From the NCBI GenBank assembly GCA_005888335.1, contig VAWY01000042.1, positions 1-14,579 of the forward strand: a stretch of DNA of 14,579 nt, in the 5' to 3' direction. Positions 12,832-14,579 of the stretch are shown in pieces. The first letter of the stretch is position 1, and every line of letters begins with the position of its first letter. A model generated the notes under the pieces. That model did not search any database and was not told where the DNA came from. It worked only from the letters and a program-made list of their open reading frames with translations. This DNA comes from Actinomycetota bacterium. GTDB taxonomy: Bacteria; Actinomycetota; Thermoleophilia; Solirubrobacterales; Solirubrobacteraceae. A program made the position numbers and the translations under genes.

Positions 12832-13411
12832 GACGGCGACGTCGCAGCCTGCGGCTGCGGCGTCGGCGAGCCGGGCGGACAGCAGCGCGCTCTGGATACC
12901 TCGGCGGCGGTGGGCCGGCGCCGTTGCCGCGCCGGTCAGCTGGGCGATGTTCCCTGCCGTGCGAAAGCTCGCGCCGCCCGCGATGACCCCGTCGTGGAGC
13001 GCGATGTAGCGGGTGATGCCGGCCGCCGCTGTGAGATCGCGCATTGCCGCCGCGACGACGTCGCGCGCCGACCAGCCGATAGCCCCGTTCCGTGAGGACA
13101 CTGCCGATGGCCGGGTCGGCGAGGTGGGCGAGCTCGATCTGCACGAGGGCGCCGCAGGCGGCCAAGGCCCGCTCCATCTGGTCAAGGGAGTCCGCGCTCG
13201 GCACGCCGCCGAACCCGAGGCCCGCCACCTTGTTCATCGGCGAGCCCGCTTCCGCGAAGCTCGCCACGCCGCCGGCGATCGGCATCACGAAGCCCACCGT
13301 GTCTCCCCTACGACGGCGGGAGGCTTCGCTGCCTTTGGCGACGAGCTGGGCCTCGAGCCGCTCGATGCGTTCGGCCAGGACGGTGTCGCAGAAGAGTCGG
13401 TCGGCGTTCAT
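12832..13411 (-). pseudogene. GNAT-type acetyltransferase, internally deleted and truncated
   Basis: Two segments in different frames join into a GNAT-like gene. Segment A (13411 to about 13067) starts MNADRLFCDTVLAERIERLE and continues through FAEAGSPMNKVAGLGFGG to VQIELAHLADPAIGSVLTER then GYRLVG. Segment B (about 13066-12832) reads AMRDLTAAAGITRYIALHDG, VIAGGASF and TGAATAPAHRRRGIQSALLS, the last holding the acetyl-CoA loop (RxxG). In intact relatives roughly 60-100 residues separate these segments, and after CDVAV a GSxSxxNxxRxGF motif ends the protein; both are missing. So there is an out-of-frame internal deletion and a lost C-terminus. The hexamer 6 nt before the ATG is CAAGCT, one base from the TAnnnT seen at other starts. 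Confidence 0.7.
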
Positions 13412-13481
13412 GCGCAGAGCTTGGCCCAGACCGTTCGCGGCACCCACCGCGCCGACGCGAGGATCTCGGTGGACCGCGGCC

Positions 13482-13487
13482 TAGCAT
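13482..13487 (+). promoter_or_regulatory. -10 element TAGCAT of the second VOC gene
   Basis: TAGCAT ends 7 nt before ATG 13495. It overlaps an earlier in-frame ATG at 13486, which therefore cannot be the start of a transcript made from this promoter. Confidence 0.55.
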
Positions 13488-13494
13488 GGCCGCG

Positions 13495-13866
13495 ATGCAC
13501 CTGCGCATCGCCCGCCACACAGAGCGGCTCGACGAGGTCGTCGCGTTCTACCGGGACGGGATCGGCCTGGCGGAGCTCGGGGGCTTCCGTGACCACGACG
13601 GCTACGACGGCGTGTTTCTCGGGATGCCGGGCACCGGTGCGCACCTCGAGCTCACGACGGGTGGTGAGCTCGGCGCTCCGGCGCCCCATCCTGAATCCCT
13701 GCTCGTGCTGTACCTCGGCGATCATGATGAGGTGCAGACCATCGCGGCGCGCCTCGCCGTCGACCCGGTTGCGTCCGCGAACCCGTACTGGGACGAGCAC
13801 GGGCTGACGTTCGAGGATCCGGACGGCTTTCGGGTCGTCCTCGTGCCGGAGCGCTGGGACGCGTAG
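13495..13866 (+). CDS. VOC-fold protein, YycE-like
   Basis: 123 residues. The opening MHLRIARHTERLDEVVAFYR, the middle FLGMPGTGAHLELTTGG and the end ASANPYWDEHGLTFEDPDGF then RVVLVPERW are the pattern I know from small YycE-type VOC proteins, whose substrate is not established. H50 and E52 in AHLELT sit at places often used for metal, but this is not proof. The start is set to ATG 13495 because the in-frame ATG at 13486 lies inside the -10 hexamer. The gene is divergent from the broken GNAT gene, with 83 bp between starts. Confidence 0.88.
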   Translation: MHLRIARHTERLDEVVAFYRDGIGLAELGGFRDHDGYDGVFLGMPGTGAHLELTTGGELGAPAPHPESLLVLYLGDHDEVQTIAARLAVDPVASANPYWDEHGLTFEDPDGFRVVLVPERWDA

Positions 13867-13945
13867 GCACGCAGTCCCCGACGCGCGCCGGCGTTACAGA
13901 TCGCCGCACGCAACCCTGGCTTGTTCCGCGGCGGGCCGGTCGCAC

Positions 13946-13951
13946 TACGCT
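13946..13951 (+). promoter_or_regulatory. -10 element TACGCT of the 105-residue hypothetical gene
   Basis: TACGCT ends 6 nt before ATG 13958. There is no Shine-Dalgarno, predicting leaderless transcription. TTGTTC at 13921-13926, 19 bp upstream, is a weak -35 candidate. Confidence 0.5.
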
Positions 13952-13957
13952 GCGGCA

Positions 13958-14275
13958 ATGGAGCACATAGCTGCAGGGGACCTTGTGAAGGTCGCCACCG
14001 CGGGCCCGCAGATCGACGGCATCGTCTTCGATGTGCCGAGTGCCTCAAAGGTGATCGTGGCGGTCATGGATCGCAGTCGCGGCCCCGTGATGCGCACTGT
14101 TCACCGCACCGCCCTGACCGACCGTGCGGAAGCGGGTCCCGATGACCAGGCGCTGCGATTCCTCGTGCGTCGGACCCCTCCGGCCGTTCACGCCGCGGCA
14201 CGGGGCGGGAGCGGTCCGGGACAGCGACGCGCGGGACACAAGCGCGCGGCGATGCATCGCACGACCGGCAAGTAG
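13958..14275 (+). CDS. Small protein with beta-type core and basic tail, function unknown
   Basis: 105 residues. The first ~70 form a compact beta-rich unit (IAAGDLVKVATAGPQIDGIV, FDVPSASKVIVAVMDRSRGP, VMRTVHRTALTD) followed by the acidic AEAGPDDQAL and then LRFLVRRTPP. The tail from about residue 75 is rich in Gly, Arg, Lys and His (RRAGHKRAAMHRTTGK), so it may be unstructured and could bind nucleic acid; that is inference from composition only. I recognise similar hypothetical proteins from Thermoleophilia but know no function. The start is supported by TACGCT 6 nt upstream. A 51-bp gap separates it from the last gene, which may share its transcript. Confidence 0.72.
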   Translation: MEHIAAGDLVKVATAGPQIDGIVFDVPSASKVIVAVMDRSRGPVMRTVHRTALTDRAEAGPDDQALRFLVRRTPPAVHAAARGGSGPGQRRAGHKRAAMHRTTGK

Positions 14276-14326
14276 GCCCGTCGGCGACCTGCTGCGGCCA
14301 TCGACGCGGCGTGGCGTGGTGACGCC

Positions 14327-14572
14327 ATGGCCAACCGGATCGAGCTGACGCTCCGACCCAAGGCGGACGTCAAGGCCCTCGACGCGAAGACCGCCGAGCG
14401 GATCGGCCGCGTCGCACGCGCCGAGACGGTCGAGCTCGACGAGGGGGGTGCCGTCTTCGGCTTCTCGCCGACGGCGGGGGATGCCGCCATCGTGCGTGGC
14501 CACGTCGAGATGGCCGCCCGCTTCGAGTTGGGCGCGCACTGGCACACGCGCTACGAGCTTTTCAGCCGATAG
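14327..14572 (+). CDS. Small hypothetical protein
   Basis: 81 residues, complete just inside the right edge. The order is ANRIELTLRPKADVKALDAK, then TAERIGRVARAETVELDEGG, AVFGFSPTAGDAAIVRGHVE and MAARFELGAHWHTRYELFSR. The codon pattern is G/C-rich at third positions like the confident genes, and charge and hydrophobicity are evenly mixed, which supports a real soluble protein. I do not recognise the family. No TAnnnT hexamer or Shine-Dalgarno stands close to the ATG. Co-transcription with the preceding gene, 51 bp upstream, is the simplest reading. Confidence 0.6.
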   Translation: MANRIELTLRPKADVKALDAKTAERIGRVARAETVELDEGGAVFGFSPTAGDAAIVRGHVEMAARFELGAHWHTRYELFSR

Positions 14573-14579
14573 GGCGAGC

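Noticed and set aside
12245..13447. Minus-strand 400-codon frame read as one protein
   Set aside because: Only its first part is GNAT-like. It then leaves the family frame and runs antisense through the first VOC gene.
1..14579. tRNA, rRNA, CRISPR, insertion sequence, phage, toxin-antitoxin or restriction genes
   Set aside because: I looked on both strands and saw none; no transposase-like protein, regularly spaced repeats or cloverleaf sequences were evident.

Overview
The window is G+C-rich, with coding third positions dominated by G and C. Gene families suggest an actinobacterium, most likely of class Thermoleophilia (Solirubrobacterales-like). Pointers are a giant ATPase-LuxR regulator, a hydrolase/adenylate-cyclase fusion, several VOC-fold proteins, and small secreted cysteine-rich proteins. 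A basic C-terminal domain ending in a YRTC-type motif also fits. This placement is inference from family content, not a database result. I see no tRNA, rRNA, CRISPR array, transposase or phage gene.

Left part (1-3700): a gene runs off the left edge on the minus strand. Next come a small secreted Cys-rich protein, an NTF2/SnoaL-like ORF that loses its expected C-terminus, and a class III adenylate cyclase fused to an alpha/beta-hydrolase domain whose Ser and His catalytic positions are both Leu. After about 400 bp without a confident gene come a secreted four-cysteine protein and, overlapping it by 4 bp, a small upstream partner gene. A conspicuous imperfect hairpin separates this pair from the divergent regulator.

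Centre (3710-9180): a 950-residue LAL/MalT-type LuxR regulator is followed by the relic of a secreted protein (GH3-type Fn3 strand pattern plus basic C-terminal domain) carrying a one-base frameshift. A divergent TetR/NAD(P)-epimerase pair shares an intergenic region with a highly symmetric candidate operator of four TGACA half-sites.

Right part (8859-14579): a minus-strand operon encodes a DHA2-type MFS exporter, a metallo-beta-lactamase-fold protein cut short after its HxHxDH motif, and a Rieske ferredoxin. It is divergent from a MarR regulator. Then come a small hypothetical protein, two VOC-fold proteins flanking a broken GNAT acetyltransferase, and two small hypothetical proteins.

Two threads run through the window. 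First, nine starts (seven of them only 6-8 nt away) lie 6-12 nt downstream of a TAnnnT hexamer, which predicts leaderless or nearly leaderless transcription. The genes with a real Shine-Dalgarno are those inside operons or with a 5' leader. Second, four loci look broken (NTF2-like, MBL-fold, GH3-like relic, GNAT), which is many for 14.6 kb; real decay and sequencing error are both possible. I did not find a convincing new defence or biosynthetic system. The most testable novelties are the degenerate hydrolase-cyclase, the TetR operator architecture and the leaderless promoter set.
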